Assembly (NCBI RefSeq): GCF_011317445.1
Contig: NZ_JAAAPL010000002.1
Span: 186,001 to 250,000, forward strand
Reading direction: 5' to 3'
DNA from: Chelativorans multitrophicus
Lineage (GTDB): Bacteria > Pseudomonadota > Alphaproteobacteria > Rhizobiales > Rhizobiaceae
DNA length: 64,000 nt
The notes below the pieces were generated by a model. It ran no database searches, was not told the DNA's origin, and worked only from the letters and a program-made list of their open reading frames with translations. Both the position numbers and the translations under genes were made by a program. Position 1 is the first letter of the stretch. Each line of letters begins with the position of its first letter. Positions 63,512 to 64,000 of the stretch are shown here, piece by piece.

Positions 63512-63673
63512 ATGAACGATCAGTATTCCGCCATGGCTCTTGGTATGGCGCTCGGCATCGGCGTGGGCGCGGCAATAGGCGCGGCGATGGACAATGTCGC
63601 CATTGGAATAGCCGTCGGGATTGCACTCGGGGCGGCCGCCGGCGCCGCCTATCATGCCAGAAGAGGCGGTTAG
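63512..63673 (+). CDS. Small glycine-zipper membrane protein
   Basis: This 53-residue gene is too short for most gene callers. Apart from an N-terminal MNDQYSAMA and a basic end HARRGG, the protein is hydrophobic and built of Gly/Ala-spaced small residues (two segments, about 9-25 and 29-46, the first with GMALGIGVGAAIGA and the second with IAVGIALGAAAGAA). This glycine-zipper layout is common in small inner-membrane proteins. No function is known. No strong ribosome site is visible upstream. Confidence 0.55.
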   Translation: MNDQYSAMALGMALGIGVGAAIGAAMDNVAIGIAVGIALGAAAGAAYHARRGG

Positions 63674-63704
63674 GCGGCGCTCACATCCCCTGAGGTCAGA
63701 AGAA

Positions 63705-64000
63705 TTATCGCCCCTCACGGATCTGCGTCAGCGTCTTTGTCGGCGTGATCGCTTCCGGGTCGAGCTTTATCTCAATGATCGCCGGCTTTCCGCTTTCCCG
63801 CGCGCGCTCGAAGGCAGGCGCGAAATCCTCCGTCTTCTCCACCGTCTCGCCATAGCCGCCATAGGCGCGGGCGAGCGCCGCAAAGTCAGGGTTCTTCAAG
63901 TCGGTGCCGGAGACACGGCCGGGATATTCGCGCTCCTGGTGCATGCGGATTGTGCCATAGGTCCCGTTATTGACGACGATCACGATGATGGGCAGGTCAT
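63705..64000 (-). CDS. Thiamine-diphosphate-dependent enzyme, C-terminal part (partial, N-terminus beyond window)
   Basis: The frame is open from the right edge to a TAA at 63705. The about 98 residues seen are the end of a TPP_enzyme_C domain: LPIIVIVVNNGTYGTIRMHQEREYPGRVSGTDLKNPDFAALARAYGGYGETVEKTEDFAPAFERARESGKPAIIEIKLDPEAITPTKTL. The NNGTYG motif is the end of the Mg/ThDP-binding region of acetolactate synthase-like enzymes. Substrate class cannot be settled from this part. The gene reads out of the window on the minus strand. Confidence 0.9.
   Translation of the reverse strand, partial: DLPIIVIVVNNGTYGTIRMHQEREYPGRVSGTDLKNPDFAALARAYGGYGETVEKTEDFAPAFERARESGKPAIIEIKLDPEAITPTKTLTQIREGR

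Noticed and set aside
63467-63718. An 83-codon minus-strand frame opposite the glycine-zipper gene.
   Set aside because: It has no domain or ribosome site, and the plus-strand frame has the clear membrane-protein pattern.

Overview
The window looks like a chromosomal segment of a GC-rich alphaproteobacterium, most likely of the Hyphomicrobiales (Rhizobiales) and perhaps Phyllobacteriaceae-like. The signs are carA and carB lying apart, a compact pca operon, a RutR/PreTA pyrimidine-degradation module, a DUF2937 protein, DUF2019 proteins and a mosaic of palindromic intergenic repeats. The taxonomic call is inference from gene content and style; no marker gene fixes the genus.

Layout. 1-2426: the end of an ABC exporter (ATPase tail plus permease), a secreted low-complexity protein and a cupin. 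2427-3660: a cluster of mosaic palindromic repeats with a small DUF559 (Vsr-like) nuclease gene between copies. 3661-4961: a less GC-rich, possibly acquired pair (unknown protein and lipoprotein). 5092-8580: carB. 8834-14791: an outer-membrane MipA-like protein and several regulator/enzyme pairs (HxlR with an acyl-CoA dehydrogenase, ArsR with an SRPBCC protein, a methyltransferase with an XRE regulator broken by one stop codon). 14946-20168: a zinc metallopeptidase, a DUF2937 protein, a TadG-like von Willebrand protein, carA and a YqeY-like protein. 20229-24868: an SLC13 permease beside a NitT/TauT-type ABC importer. 25179-30543: pseudoazurin, rhodanese, AI-2E-type permease, DUF983 protein, tRNA-Ile(CAU), a SIMPL protein and small conserved proteins. 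30673-33306: an OmpA-like protein with a long Glu/Ala/Pro spacer, converging on a secreted Cys-motif protein that carries the same Cys module.

33475-39455 is a vitamin B12 uptake operon: a cobalamin riboswitch, then BtuB, BtuF, BtuC, BtuD and a dedicated TonB, with overlapping or nearly overlapping genes. 39752-45742 is a complete dipeptide/oligopeptide-type ABC importer with a Tat-type binding protein and a fused double ATPase.

46739-62216 is mostly pyrimidine degradation. preT, a VOC protein and preA face one way. The aminotransferase, the N-carbamoyl amidohydrolase and an NMT1/THI5-type ABC importer face the other way, divergent from rutR, with a good RutR-like operator between them. Between the two arms lie an Rrf2/AhpD-like pair and a protocatechuate branch (pcaC-H-G-B with a divergent AraC regulator). 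Dihydropyrimidinase and pcaD are not in the window. 62370-63380 holds a DUF2019 gene and decayed relatives next to a fragment with a DVHHIVE nuclease-like motif, which looks like a relic toxin/immunity array. The window ends with a tiny glycine-zipper protein and the C-terminus of a thiamine-diphosphate enzyme.

The most unusual signals are the repeat family at 2448-3556, whose hairpin stems differ in sequence but stay self-complementary around a DUF559 gene; the relic array at 62370-63380; and the Cys-x10-Cys module shared by two convergent envelope genes.
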